Part shown: one piece after another, positions 45,201-53,108 of the stretch
Layout: every line of letters starts with the position of its first letter
Position numbering within the stretch: the stretch's first letter is position 1
Source of the DNA: Limihaloglobus sulfuriphilus
GTDB taxonomy: Bacteria > Planctomycetota > Phycisphaerae > Sedimentisphaerales > Sedimentisphaeraceae
Assembly: GCF_001999965.1 (NCBI RefSeq)
Contig: NZ_CP019646.1
Location: forward strand, 1,302,001-1,366,000
Length of the DNA: 64,000 nucleotides
Reading direction: 5' to 3'
The notes under the pieces: model-generated
Database searches by the model: none
Told to the model about the DNA's origin: nothing
Seen by the model: only the letters and a program-made list of their open reading frames with translations
Translations under genes and position numbers: made by a program

Positions 45201-45851
45201 TTATTTGTCAAGTAACTCTAATATTTCACGGGGTTTATCTACCAAAAAATCCGGCTCAAGTTCTGCCAGCTCTGCCCTGGGGCGAAATCCCCAGCTTACA
45301 GCTACAGACTTTACACCGGCGTTTCGGGCTGTCTGGATATCAACTTCGCTGTCTCCGGCATACAACACTTCGCTGGCAGATAAGCCTCGCATTTCCATAA
45401 TCTTATGCAGCATCTCAGGGTCAGGTTTGAGCTCTCTGCCATCTACGGCACCATAGACCGGATAGAATTCCCAACTGCTGAAGTAATGTTTCATAATATC
45501 CCGAGAGACATCTTCAACTTTATTCGTCAGAACAGAAAGAAAAACATTCCTGCCGGTCAACTCATTCAGCAATTCTGTTATGCCGTCATAAATTTGAGTA
45601 ACGTTTTTGTAATTCTCCGCATAATGAGCCCGCATGACTGCCAGTACAGCCTCTACCTGTTCAATCCGGCTGCTTTTGGCCGCCTCGCTGCAAAGCCGCC
45701 TGACACCATTGCCGACAATCTCACGTGTACGCTCTACGGTAATACCATCGAAGCCGTTGGTGATGAGCGCATGGTTGAGCGACACCGTCAAGTCGCCAAT
45801 CGTATCAACAAGCGTACCGTCAAGGTCGAATATTATTCCGCGGATCGCCAT
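45201..45851 (-). CDS. gph: Phosphoglycolate phosphatase-like HAD hydrolase
   Basis: 216 residues. FDLDGTLVDTIGDL is the nucleophile motif; VLTNKVEDV motif II; KPDPEMLH (Lys motif III) and YAGDSEVDIQTARNAGVKSVAVSWGFR motif IV, close to Gph. The cap domain is the small helical type. It dephosphorylates 2-phosphoglycolate, which arises from DNA repair. Only 6 bp after purH and so in one operon; other small phosphate esters are possible substrates. Confidence 0.87.
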   Translation of the reverse strand: MAIRGIIFDLDGTLVDTIGDLTVSLNHALITNGFDGITVERTREIVGNGVRRLCSEAAKSSRIEQVEAVLAVMRAHYAENYKNVTQIYDGITELLNELTGRNVFLSVLTNKVEDVSRDIMKHYFSSWEFYPVYGAVDGRELKPDPEMLHKIMEMRGLSASEVLYAGDSEVDIQTARNAGVKSVAVSWGFRPRAELAELEPDFLVDKPREILELLDK

Positions 45852-45857
45852 ACCTGA

Positions 45858-47471
45858 TTAGTGCTTGAAATGGCGTTTGCCGGTGAATACCATTGCGATT
45901 CCCAGCTCATCTGCTTTAGCGATGACCTCATCATCTTTCTTTGAGCCGCCCGGCTGCACGATACAAGCAATGCCTGCTTTGGCTGCGTTTTCGATATTGT
46001 CCGGGAACGGGAAGAAAGCGTCAGAACCCATCGCGGATCCCTTGGCCTTTTCGCCGGCCATCTTAAAGGCGATAAGTCCGGATTCCACACGGTTCATCTG
46101 GCCGGCACCCACACCGACAAGTTTTGAGCCGCTTACAAGGGTTATCGTATTACTTTTGACATGCTTAGCGGTTATCCATGCCAGTTCAAGGTCTATAAGC
46201 TGCTGCTCGGTCGGTTTGAGCTTTGTCGGATACGTAAGATTCTCCGGCTCCCAGCCCGCCAGGTCGCGTTTCTGGAGCAGCATACCGCCGACAATACAGC
46301 GGACATCATACTCAGAAGTGTCGATTGAATCACGAGATATGGGGCCTGTTTCCATGAGCCGGACTCTCTCGCCCCAGCCTTTAAGGGTACGAATAATCTC
46401 AAGTGCCTCTTTATCGTATTCGGGAGCTATGATAACCTCGGCGAAGAAACCGCTGGCACCATTGGCCTTGCCGAATCTGGCGTAGGATTCCATAATGATA
46501 GTGGCAAGCTCCGCGTCAACCTTGCGGTTCAGAGCGATAATGCCGCCAAAGGCACTGACAACATCGCCGAGGTAAGCCTTTTCATAGGCAACCTTTATGT
46601 CATCATCAACCGCACAGCCGCATGGATTGAGGTGTTTTACAACAACCGCGGCGGGGCGTGTGAACTCCTTTACCAGCTCAAATGCCGCGTTTACGTCGAG
46701 AAGGTTGTTGAAGCTGATATCCGTGGTGCTGCCGGGCAGGACTCTGGCATTTCCCACACTGACTTCATCTTTCTTTGCCAAACGGTAAAACGCACCGGAT
46801 TGATGCGGATTTTCGCCGTATCGAAGCTCGGCAGCTTTGGTCATAGCCAGAGAAACACGATCAGGGAACTCATTGCTCTGTTTAGAGTTAAGGTATTTGC
46901 TTATTGCCGCGTCATAGTTTGCCGTCAGGCTGAATGCAGCCGCGGCGAATTTTGCCCGAAGCTGGGTAGTTGTGCAGCCGTCGTTGGCCTGCATCTCGGA
47001 GAGAACCTCTTCGTAATGAGCCGGATCTGTAACAACGGTTACAAATTTGTTGTTTTTCGCGGCAGAGCGAACCATGCTCGGCCCGCCGATATCAATATTT
47101 TCAATAGCGTCCGCGAACGTGCAATCAGATTTGGCGATTGTCTGCTCAAACGGATAAAGATTGACGCATACCAGATCAATAGGCGTTATATCATGCTGCT
47201 CCATGGCATCGGTATGCTCTTTGTTATCCCGCAGGCCCAGCAGACCGCCGTGAATCTTGGGGTGCAGCGTCTTTACGCGGCCGTTCATCATTTCAGGAAA
47301 GCCCGTAACAGAATCGATGCTGATAACATCTAAACCGGCTTCGCTGAGGCATTTAGCTGTTCCGCCGGTGCTGATTATCTCAACACCGAAACCGGCCAGT
47401 TTTTTGGCAAACTCGGCAACGCCTGTTTTATCTGATACACTTATAAGGGCTCTCTTGATCTTGACATTCAT
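45858..47471 (-). CDS. purH: Bifunctional AICAR transformylase / IMP cyclohydrolase
   Basis: 537 residues. N-terminal MGS-like IMP cyclohydrolase (ALISVSDKTGVAEFAKKL, STGGTAKCL, GGLLGLRDN, VCVNLYPFEQT) and C-terminal transformylase (LRYGENPHQSGAFY, VKHLNPCGCA, ESYARFGKANG, and SDAFFPFPDNIENAAKAGI). The two last steps of IMP synthesis. Its upstream region carries the TGTCGCGAT repeats. Confidence 0.97.
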   Translation of the reverse strand: MNVKIKRALISVSDKTGVAEFAKKLAGFGVEIISTGGTAKCLSEAGLDVISIDSVTGFPEMMNGRVKTLHPKIHGGLLGLRDNKEHTDAMEQHDITPIDLVCVNLYPFEQTIAKSDCTFADAIENIDIGGPSMVRSAAKNNKFVTVVTDPAHYEEVLSEMQANDGCTTTQLRAKFAAAAFSLTANYDAAISKYLNSKQSNEFPDRVSLAMTKAAELRYGENPHQSGAFYRLAKKDEVSVGNARVLPGSTTDISFNNLLDVNAAFELVKEFTRPAAVVVKHLNPCGCAVDDDIKVAYEKAYLGDVVSAFGGIIALNRKVDAELATIIMESYARFGKANGASGFFAEVIIAPEYDKEALEIIRTLKGWGERVRLMETGPISRDSIDTSEYDVRCIVGGMLLQKRDLAGWEPENLTYPTKLKPTEQQLIDLELAWITAKHVKSNTITLVSGSKLVGVGAGQMNRVESGLIAFKMAGEKAKGSAMGSDAFFPFPDNIENAAKAGIACIVQPGGSKKDDEVIAKADELGIAMVFTGKRHFKH

Positions 47472-47524
47472 TTTTTAAATTCCTCTCTTTTAAAGGCTAA
47501 CTATTTATTCTTAATATTATTGCT

Positions 47525-47582
47525 TGTCACGACGGAATGTCGCGATTTGTCGCGATACTATGTCGCGATTTGTCGCAATACC
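47525..47582. repeat. Iteron-like array of TGTCGCGAT between purH and the Fic gene
   Basis: TGTCGCGAT-like units start at 47525 (variant TGTCACGAC), 47538, 47548, 47561 and 47571 (variant TGTCGCAAT), spaced 13, 10, 13 and 10 bp. Viewed otherwise, 47537-47559 and 47560-47582 are adjacent 23-bp copies with two differences. The array starts 10 bp after the Fic stop and lies 54-111 bp before the purH start. The direct, helically phased layout is that of a protein-binding site; the Fic protein has its own C-terminal winged helix (inference). Confidence 0.75.
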
Positions 47583-47592
47583 CTGTAAGTTT

Positions 47593-48624
47593 CTATTCGT
47601 TAATAACATAATAAACATCCCTTGCCGCACCATTTTGGCTGACAAGGCCAATTTCTTCCAGTTTCTTCAGGTCTCTCTGAAGTGTCCGCCTGCTTGTACC
47701 CGGGCAGACATTCTCATAATCACTGATCCGCATTGTCTCGAGCTCTAACATCCAGGCGAGGGCCTTTACCTGGCGGTCGTTTAGTCCATGTTCACGAGCA
47801 ATTACATCGGCCTTTATAACCGCTCTGCCGCGAGACTTTACTTCATCCAGCTGGGTTGCCAGGCCGACAACGAAATAATCCAGCCAGCATGTCATATCCA
47901 TAGAATTTCTACGGACATCCTGCAAAGCCTTGTAAAAATCCATCCGGTTTCGGTCATAATATTCGCTTATTGTAAAGAGCCGCTTAAAATCATAGCCGCT
48001 GCGGTACAGACACAGAGTGGAAAGCAGACGAGACGTCCTGCCGTTGCCGTCCACAAACGGGTGTATATGCACAAGCTGAAACTGTACTATGCCGGCAACA
48101 AGCACAGGGTGAATATCCGTATCTTTAGCGAGCCAACTAACCAGTTCGGCCATCATCACCGGCACTTCTGCCGGCGGCGGCGGCGTATATATCACCTCTT
48201 TTGTGCGTGAGTTAACCACATAATTCTGTGTTTTGCGGTACCGGCCCGGCATACCCTGACCGCCGCGAACACCCTCAACAAGCCGTTTGTGAATCTCTCG
48301 AATCAGCGTTTCAGTAATTTCTGATCCGCCGCCTAAGTGTCCTGCGACAAGTTCAAAGGCGTTTCGGTAGTTCAAAAGCTCCCGGACATCATCTTCGTTT
48401 GTTCCTTCAGGCCGTTCACCACGCCACACCTTCTCGGCCTGTTCGAGGGTAAGCTCTGTGCCCTCGATATGGGTAGTATAATGTGCCTCAAGCAGCAGCG
48501 CACGCCGGCTCATATTCTCAACCCATCGCCGCGAAAGATTAGCCGCGTCTAAAAACCCTCTCGCACGCTCGATTCGAGTCAGAGCGTTTGTAATTCGGTT
48601 GGTTATACTGAATTTGGGTTTCAT
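47593..48624 (-). CDS. Fic-family AMP transferase with winged-helix tail
   Basis: The start is set at ATG 48624 ([11 protein letters not shown]) since the 17 codons before it do not resemble the family; a TTG at 48675 would overlap the upstream stop. Catalytic motif [14 protein letters not shown] fits HPFxDGNGRxxR. An N-terminal inhibitory helix is seen in [12 protein letters not shown], matching (S/T)xxxE(G/N), so this is class II with its own inhibition. About residues 280-343 form a helix-turn-helix ([22 protein letters not shown]). Such proteins transfer AMP to a Tyr, Thr or Ser of a target. No separate antitoxin is needed. Target unknown. Confidence 0.93.
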   Translation of the reverse strand: MKPKFSITNRITNALTRIERARGFLDAANLSRRWVENMSRRALLLEAHYTTHIEGTELTLEQAEKVWRGERPEGTNEDDVRELLNYRNAFELVAGHLGGGSEITETLIREIHKRLVEGVRGGQGMPGRYRKTQNYVVNSRTKEVIYTPPPPAEVPVMMAELVSWLAKDTDIHPVLVAGIVQFQLVHIHPFVDGNGRTSRLLSTLCLYRSGYDFKRLFTISEYYDRNRMDFYKALQDVRRNSMDMTCWLDYFVVGLATQLDEVKSRGRAVIKADVIAREHGLNDRQVKALAWMLELETMRISDYENVCPGTSRRTLQRDLKKLEEIGLVSQNGAARDVYYVINE

Positions 48625-48671
48625 TAAAGCTCTGGTTTTCAATAACGGTTTCGCAAATAACAACACTGAGC

Positions 48672-48947
48672 TCAATCATCAGAGAAAAAGCGGCCGGTTT
48701 CTTTGAACCTCTGCAAGCTCTTAGCAAGTTTCAGGGCTGTGGCCTCGCGCTGTTTTCTGATCATCGCATTTTTAAATTTTGCTTGAGCAATTATGCGGCA
48801 TTCTTGTACCATTTCATCGTAAAGATTATTCTTACCGCATCCACGGCACTCGAGCAATTCGCCGGATTCGGGCTGATAGCCTTCCGGTATATTAAAATCG
48901 TCACAGCCGCAATACAGACAGTGAAGACGGCTATTTACTTTATACAG
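48672..48947 (-). CDS. Small zinc-ribbon protein with unclear start
   Basis: An open frame that ends TGA at 48672 reads (from CTG 48947) [19 protein letters not shown] and then [17 protein letters not shown], two Cys knuckles of a zinc ribbon, then a charged helix ([23 protein letters not shown]). No ATG or GTG begins it: the frame opens after TGA at 48962-48960, and the options are ATA, CTG or a TTG far inside the ribbon. AGGTGAT sits well for a start near 48953-48947. A single-base loss at the 5' end that disconnected a GTG start is possible. About 90 residues. The stop overlaps the long form of the Fic frame, suggesting a two-gene operon. Confidence 0.65.
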   Translation of the reverse strand: MYKVNSRLHCLYCGCDDFNIPEGYQPESGELLECRGCGKNNLYDEMVQECRIIAQAKFKNAMIRKQREATALKLAKSLQRFKETGRFFSDD

Positions 48948-48979
48948 TCCTATTTTTAATCACCTGTTCTTAAGTCTGA

Positions 48980-50086
48980 CTATTTCAGTTCATCCACGCA
49001 GCAGATGTTACCCTTATAGTCGTAAACATAACTCATTGAATCTGCTTGATTAAATACACCACCGGCGGGATTCGCAACCTTGACACTCTTGACAATCTCG
49101 CCATTTGAGGATTTAACCACTACAAGCGAATCATCGGTGAGCAGTGTCATTGTATCGCGGTACATGGAAACAAGCTGTCTGCAGCCGTCACAGTGCCACA
49201 AAACTTCACCGGTTTCATCGCTGATTGCATATACGCCTTTAGACAGTGTCTCAACCATTACCATGCCGTCAACAATTCTGACCTTTTTGTCTATCGTTGT
49301 TCCCAGGACAGCCTTCCAGGTTGTAACCCCATTTGAAGAATTTATCTTGTATATCATGCCGTCTTCGCCCGCGACATACACGGAATTTTCTGAGACTATT
49401 ATATCACCGGGTATGCCGTTCAAAAGCTGATTGGCCCAGTACTTTACAGGCTCAAACCTGGATATTCCGTAAACATTGGCATCATTACTGACAATGTAAG
49501 CCCTGTTTGCATCGACAGCAAATGACTGAATCCCCGACTGGTCATCGGGAACAACTGAAAAGACCTGCATATTATCATCTAAATCATAGCAGCGCAGACG
49601 TTTATCTGTCAGGGCAGCGTACAAATACCCTTGTTTGATTACCAGATTGGCGACCGGCGGGTTATCCATACGGAATTGCGGCTGAGCTTTATATTCTTTG
49701 GGATCAACTATTACAATCTGTGAACCGACAGAGAAATACAGCCTGGAATCATAAATCACAGGCGGGCTAACAGGCAATCCAGGTTCAGAAAGGGTTTTAA
49801 CAAATTTCAGCTCGCCGGTTATCCGATCCAGACAGAATATGAGATTTTTGCTGGTTACCGCAAACAAGTCACCTTCATATGTAAAGCTCTGTGCAATTTT
49901 CTCGCCCGCTTTGAGGGGTATGGCTGACTGCCACTGGAACGACATCATATTGTCGTTAAGCTCAAAGGGTGATATAATTTCATCTGCTGTTTTTTCATTC
50001 TCAGCAGCAGGTTCCGCTTTTTTCTTTTCGGCGCAGCCGCTGATTACAATTGCAGTAATAATAAAGAATAATGATTTTTTTATCAT
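48980..50086 (-). CDS. PQQ-like beta-propeller lipoprotein
   Basis: 368 residues. Signal peptide with lipobox VISGC, a charged linker (EKKKAEPAAENEKTADE), then a beta-propeller with repeated blades such as DRITGELKFVKTL, SNGVTTWKAVLGTT and DETGEVLWHCDG. The fold is that of BamB-type proteins, but the rest of the BAM complex is not here. A periplasmic membrane-anchored scaffold or sensor. A single gene between the zinc-ribbon and MazG genes. Confidence 0.85.
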   Translation of the reverse strand: MIKKSLFFIITAIVISGCAEKKKAEPAAENEKTADEIISPFELNDNMMSFQWQSAIPLKAGEKIAQSFTYEGDLFAVTSKNLIFCLDRITGELKFVKTLSEPGLPVSPPVIYDSRLYFSVGSQIVIVDPKEYKAQPQFRMDNPPVANLVIKQGYLYAALTDKRLRCYDLDDNMQVFSVVPDDQSGIQSFAVDANRAYIVSNDANVYGISRFEPVKYWANQLLNGIPGDIIVSENSVYVAGEDGMIYKINSSNGVTTWKAVLGTTIDKKVRIVDGMVMVETLSKGVYAISDETGEVLWHCDGCRQLVSMYRDTMTLLTDDSLVVVKSSNGEIVKSVKVANPAGGVFNQADSMSYVYDYKGNICCVDELK

Positions 50087-50181
50087 ATTATTTAGCCTCT
50101 ATAAATTTAAATTATTCCTGTAAAAATCATGCCTTAAAGCAATATATTTTATAACCTCATCTTTGAGAAGAACTTATTTGA

Positions 50182-50445
50182 TTATTTAAACCCTTCTACG
50201 CCCTTTACGGTATATTTTTCGATAGCCTTTTCAAGGTCAACACCGTTGATATTGGCTAAGGTGCACAGCCAGGCGAAAACATCGGCGAATTCTTCGTGCT
50301 TGTTATCAATATCGTCGCCGTGCAGGGCCGTTGCCAGCTCGCCAACCTCCTCGATAAACCACATAAAGGTCCCCGACGTGCCGCGTTCATTGTCACGCTG
50401 ACCGTATTTCTCTAATATCCAATTCTGAAAATCCCTGATTCGCAT
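50182..50445 (-). CDS. MazG-like nucleotide pyrophosphohydrolase
   Basis: 87 residues, short but complete for the single-domain MazG-like type. FIEEVGELATALHGDD and HEEFADVFAWLCTLANI give the ExxE and ExxD metal ligands. It hydrolyses nucleoside triphosphates, perhaps damaged ones. Lies 95 bp after the lipoprotein gene in the same direction's upstream side. A helical monofunctional enzyme in the cytoplasm. Confidence 0.88.
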   Translation of the reverse strand: MRIRDFQNWILEKYGQRDNERGTSGTFMWFIEEVGELATALHGDDIDNKHEEFADVFAWLCTLANINGVDLEKAIEKYTVKGVEGFK

Positions 50446-50680
50446 ATATTATATACCTCAATAATAAACAAAAATTCGATTATATAAAAACACTCACAAG
50501 AGGCAATAAAATTCACATTCAACCTGCAAAAAGACGTGTGAGATTTTATTATGGTTAAATTATTTGTCTTATCACCCTCCGCAGAAGTATGGTTTGAGCT
50601 GCTATTCTTTGCAGCAGAACCCAATTTATCTTCAGGCGGCAGCAATGTTGTAAAGATACCCGCCAAATTGTGCTCTGCGA

Positions 50681-50796
50681 GATGCAAATACATGCTTGGT
50701 AGAGATTTAAAGTGCGGGCAACGGCCGGGACCTTTTGTCAAACCCCCGCAGGTGTCTGCTTCGCATACACGGGTGTTCGAATCCCCTTTTGCATCA
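50681..50796 (+). ncRNA. tRNA-like RNA with a 28-nt anticodon loop
   Basis: GATGCAAA (50681-50688) pairs with TTTGCATC (50788-50795), an 8-bp acceptor. TA follows as in positions 8-9, then a D-loop-like TTGGTAGAG. TGCGG (50713-50717) pairs with CCGCA (50746-50750), a 5-bp stem in the anticodon position, around a 28-nt loop instead of 7. A long variable hairpin (50752-50770) and a T arm with loop TTCGAAT (50776-50782; one mismatch, one G-U) complete it in canonical order. The 8-bp acceptor and the long variable arm recall tRNA-Sec, but no clean anticodon is found. It may be a tRNA relic, a tRNA with an insertion, or a novel tRNA-like RNA. This is the only item found in the 401-bp gap 50446-50846 besides the terminator. 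Confidence 0.45.
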
Positions 50797-50816
50797 TGAA
50801 CTTATACAACGCGCAT

Positions 50817-50843
50817 AAAAAAAACCGGCAGTTAAACCGGCTT
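50817..50843 (-). terminator. Terminator after tRNA-Ser
   Basis: Minus strand: AAGCCGG, loop, CCGGTT, then seven T residues. The stem has one bulged G. It lies 4 bp past the tRNA 3' end. Confidence 0.7.
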
Positions 50844-50846
50844 TAA

Positions 50847-50931
50847 GCGGATGAGGAGGGATTCGAACCCCCGGTACGTTTCCGTACAACGGTTTTCAAG
50901 ACCGCCACCTTAAACCGCTCGGTCACTCATC
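50847..50931 (-). tRNA. tRNA-Ser (TGA)
   Basis: 85 nt: acceptor GGATGAG/CTCATCC, discriminator G, D arm ACCGAGCGGTTTAAGG, anticodon loop CTTGAAA (anticodon TGA), long variable arm TACGGAAACGTA, T loop TTCGAAT. CCA not encoded. Confidence 0.97.
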
Positions 50932-51071
50932 CGTGTTGGGTGAGCATATTATATAAAACTTTTTTATAATGCAAGGAAATGTTAGATTATTCTTGAAAAA
51001 TATTTTTAAATTCATAGTATCAACTGTCTTTAGTAATTGTAATTATACTCATGAATACCGGAGATACCGAA

Positions 51072-52967
51072 TTGAAAAAGGCATCGAAATTATTTGTCGT
51101 AAGCTTGACAGCTGTAATTGTTTGTATGAGCCTGACCGCAGGGTGCAAGGATACCCCCTCTCAAGAGGCTGCCAAAGAAGCTCGCAGGGAACTCGACAAG
51201 GCTATTGAAATAATAGAATTATACACCATTGAAGACGGTTATAACTACCAGCTGGCAAGAAACCAGCTGGAAAAGGCGCTAAATGCTGCCGCCAGGGCAG
51301 ACATGAAGGCTGATGCCGTGTTCCTCTCTGCCGGAGACCTGAACAAGGCGTACGCCGTCAAGCTGAGCAGAGAACTGGCTTCCATAGAAAACAATGCACC
51401 AAAAAAGATGGACATGGTCGGAAAAGAGCTTTCCTCACTGCAATACCTGCTGATGAAGAAAAAACTGCATACATCTCTTGGCCAGGCTGATAAAACAGAA
51501 CTTGAAAACCTGCTTGCGGTTGTAAACGGAACTGATTCGTCTGCCGGGCTTATAAAGAGGCTGGAAATGAGTCGCAATCAGCTCCGGCAGATGCAGACAG
51601 AATATAAAAACCTGCAAGAGCAGATTGAGAACACACGCCAGAAAGCCACAGATATGGCACTGAAGGCTGATAAAATGTTTCGGGAAGCGGAAAAGCTATC
51701 CGGTGACGAAAAAATCAAACTTCAAAGAAAAGCATACAATATTATAAGGGGCATTGACCAGAGCGGCAATGAAACAAAAGGAACTCTCGACTACGAGCTG
51801 GAACTGCAGAATCTGATCGACCAGGCCAGAATGGCTGAAAGCGACATCAATGCACTGTCCCCGGTTGTAGAAAAGATGGAACGTGACCTTGAAGATTTAA
51901 ACCAGCGCATTGCAGTCCTCAAGGATCCAGATATGGACCTCAAAGTTATGAAGCATATCGCTTCGCTTGATGGACAGATATCAGAAAAACAGCAGTTAAT
52001 CAAAGATGCCGCTAATGAAATCCGGCAGGATATACAGGCATATAACGACGCGGTGAACTCCGCTGCCGGCGCATACGATGATGCGATAAGTGATTATAGA
52101 AAAGTCAAAGCCTATGATTTAAGAGATTTCGCACTCTTGGATATAGCAATAAGTTACAATGAAAAAGCCTCATTGCTGGCAAAACTTGCCGAATACAACT
52201 CTCGTGCCGAGGCGTATGCCGGCAATTATACCAAGATCGCGACGGATGAAATACTCGCTATATTTGAGTCTCTCAACACTGAAACCGCCGCTGCCGCTGA
52301 CGAAGCGTTATCTATGACAAACCAGACCTACGCCCAGGCAGCCGAACAATACGAATCCGCTATAGACATGTTTTCTGGTGATATGGCCGCCCGTGCCGTC
52401 CGCAGTTACATGCTGATGATATCTGACATGATTAACCTTGAAAAACGTACAACGGGCGATAAATCGGCGATTGATTTCCTTATAGAAAAGGTTGAACAGT
52501 ACAAGCAGATCGCAATCGAAGAGGACGAATATTTCTCACGTTCTGTGGTAGCCCGTCAGTTTTCCGAATTTGGGCTTGAATTCAAGACTGCCCAGGAAAA
52601 GCTGCTTGACGAATATTCCAGGCTTAGCAGGCTGGTCAGCGAGACCGAAGCAATGCCGCAGCAGGAAGACAGAAAAGCAGAGCTTATGAGTATTCTTGAA
52701 AACCTCGCCCAGATGCAGAGACCTTCGGAAGCAAGTGTCTATGAATCATTGATCGAGAAGATATTCACAAGCCTCAAACCAGAGCTCAAACTGATTCGGG
52801 AAGAAAACCCTGAATTGCCCGGGCTCGACATTTTCATTCCCAGACTCCAGGAAGAAGAACAGGCAGAAGCATTGACAGCCGAAGGTGAAGAATCTGGCGA
52901 AGCAGCACCCGGCGGAGAATTCGGCGGATTTGGCGGGCCTGACACAGCTCCGGGTTTCGGGGAATAA
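51072..52967 (+). CDS. Coiled-coil lipoprotein of unknown function
   Basis: The TTG at 51072 is preferred: GGAG lies 8 nt before it and it gives a lipoprotein signal (LKKASKLFVVSLTAVIV, lipobox LTAGC). An ATG at 51051 has no ribosome-binding site. About 631 residues. From residue 25 to 560 the sequence is nearly all charged heptad helix (QLRQMQTEYKNLQEQIENTRQ, VVEKMERDLEDLNQRI), so a long periplasmic coiled-coil. The C-terminus is a Gly/Glu-rich tail (GGEFGGFGGPDTAPGFGE). A structural envelope protein or a tether is possible; no family recognised. Confidence 0.85.
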   Translation: MKKASKLFVVSLTAVIVCMSLTAGCKDTPSQEAAKEARRELDKAIEIIELYTIEDGYNYQLARNQLEKALNAAARADMKADAVFLSAGDLNKAYAVKLSRELASIENNAPKKMDMVGKELSSLQYLLMKKKLHTSLGQADKTELENLLAVVNGTDSSAGLIKRLEMSRNQLRQMQTEYKNLQEQIENTRQKATDMALKADKMFREAEKLSGDEKIKLQRKAYNIIRGIDQSGNETKGTLDYELELQNLIDQARMAESDINALSPVVEKMERDLEDLNQRIAVLKDPDMDLKVMKHIASLDGQISEKQQLIKDAANEIRQDIQAYNDAVNSAAGAYDDAISDYRKVKAYDLRDFALLDIAISYNEKASLLAKLAEYNSRAEAYAGNYTKIATDEILAIFESLNTETAAAADEALSMTNQTYAQAAEQYESAIDMFSGDMAARAVRSYMLMISDMINLEKRTTGDKSAIDFLIEKVEQYKQIAIEEDEYFSRSVVARQFSEFGLEFKTAQEKLLDEYSRLSRLVSETEAMPQQEDRKAELMSILENLAQMQRPSEASVYESLIEKIFTSLKPELKLIREENPELPGLDIFIPRLQEEEQAEALTAEGEESGEAAPGGEFGGFGGPDTAPGFGE

Positions 52968-53108
52968 CAGGGATCTAACGACACCTGCTGTATCGGCAGC
53001 TCTGTCACTTTACGCCGCGTAACCACATAAGACGGCAAAAATCCGTCAAAACGATATAAAACGAACAATACATGGAGAATCCGTATAATCATACGGATAT
53101 TTTTTATT

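Noticed and set aside
47525-47582. Short repeat array as a possible CRISPR
   Set aside because: Units are 9 bp with 1- to 4-bp spacers and no cas genes are near; it is a tandem protein-binding-like array, not a CRISPR.
50551-50799. An 82-codon ORF across the 50.7-kb gap
   Set aside because: It overlaps the tRNA-like RNA and has no recognisable protein pattern or ribosome site.
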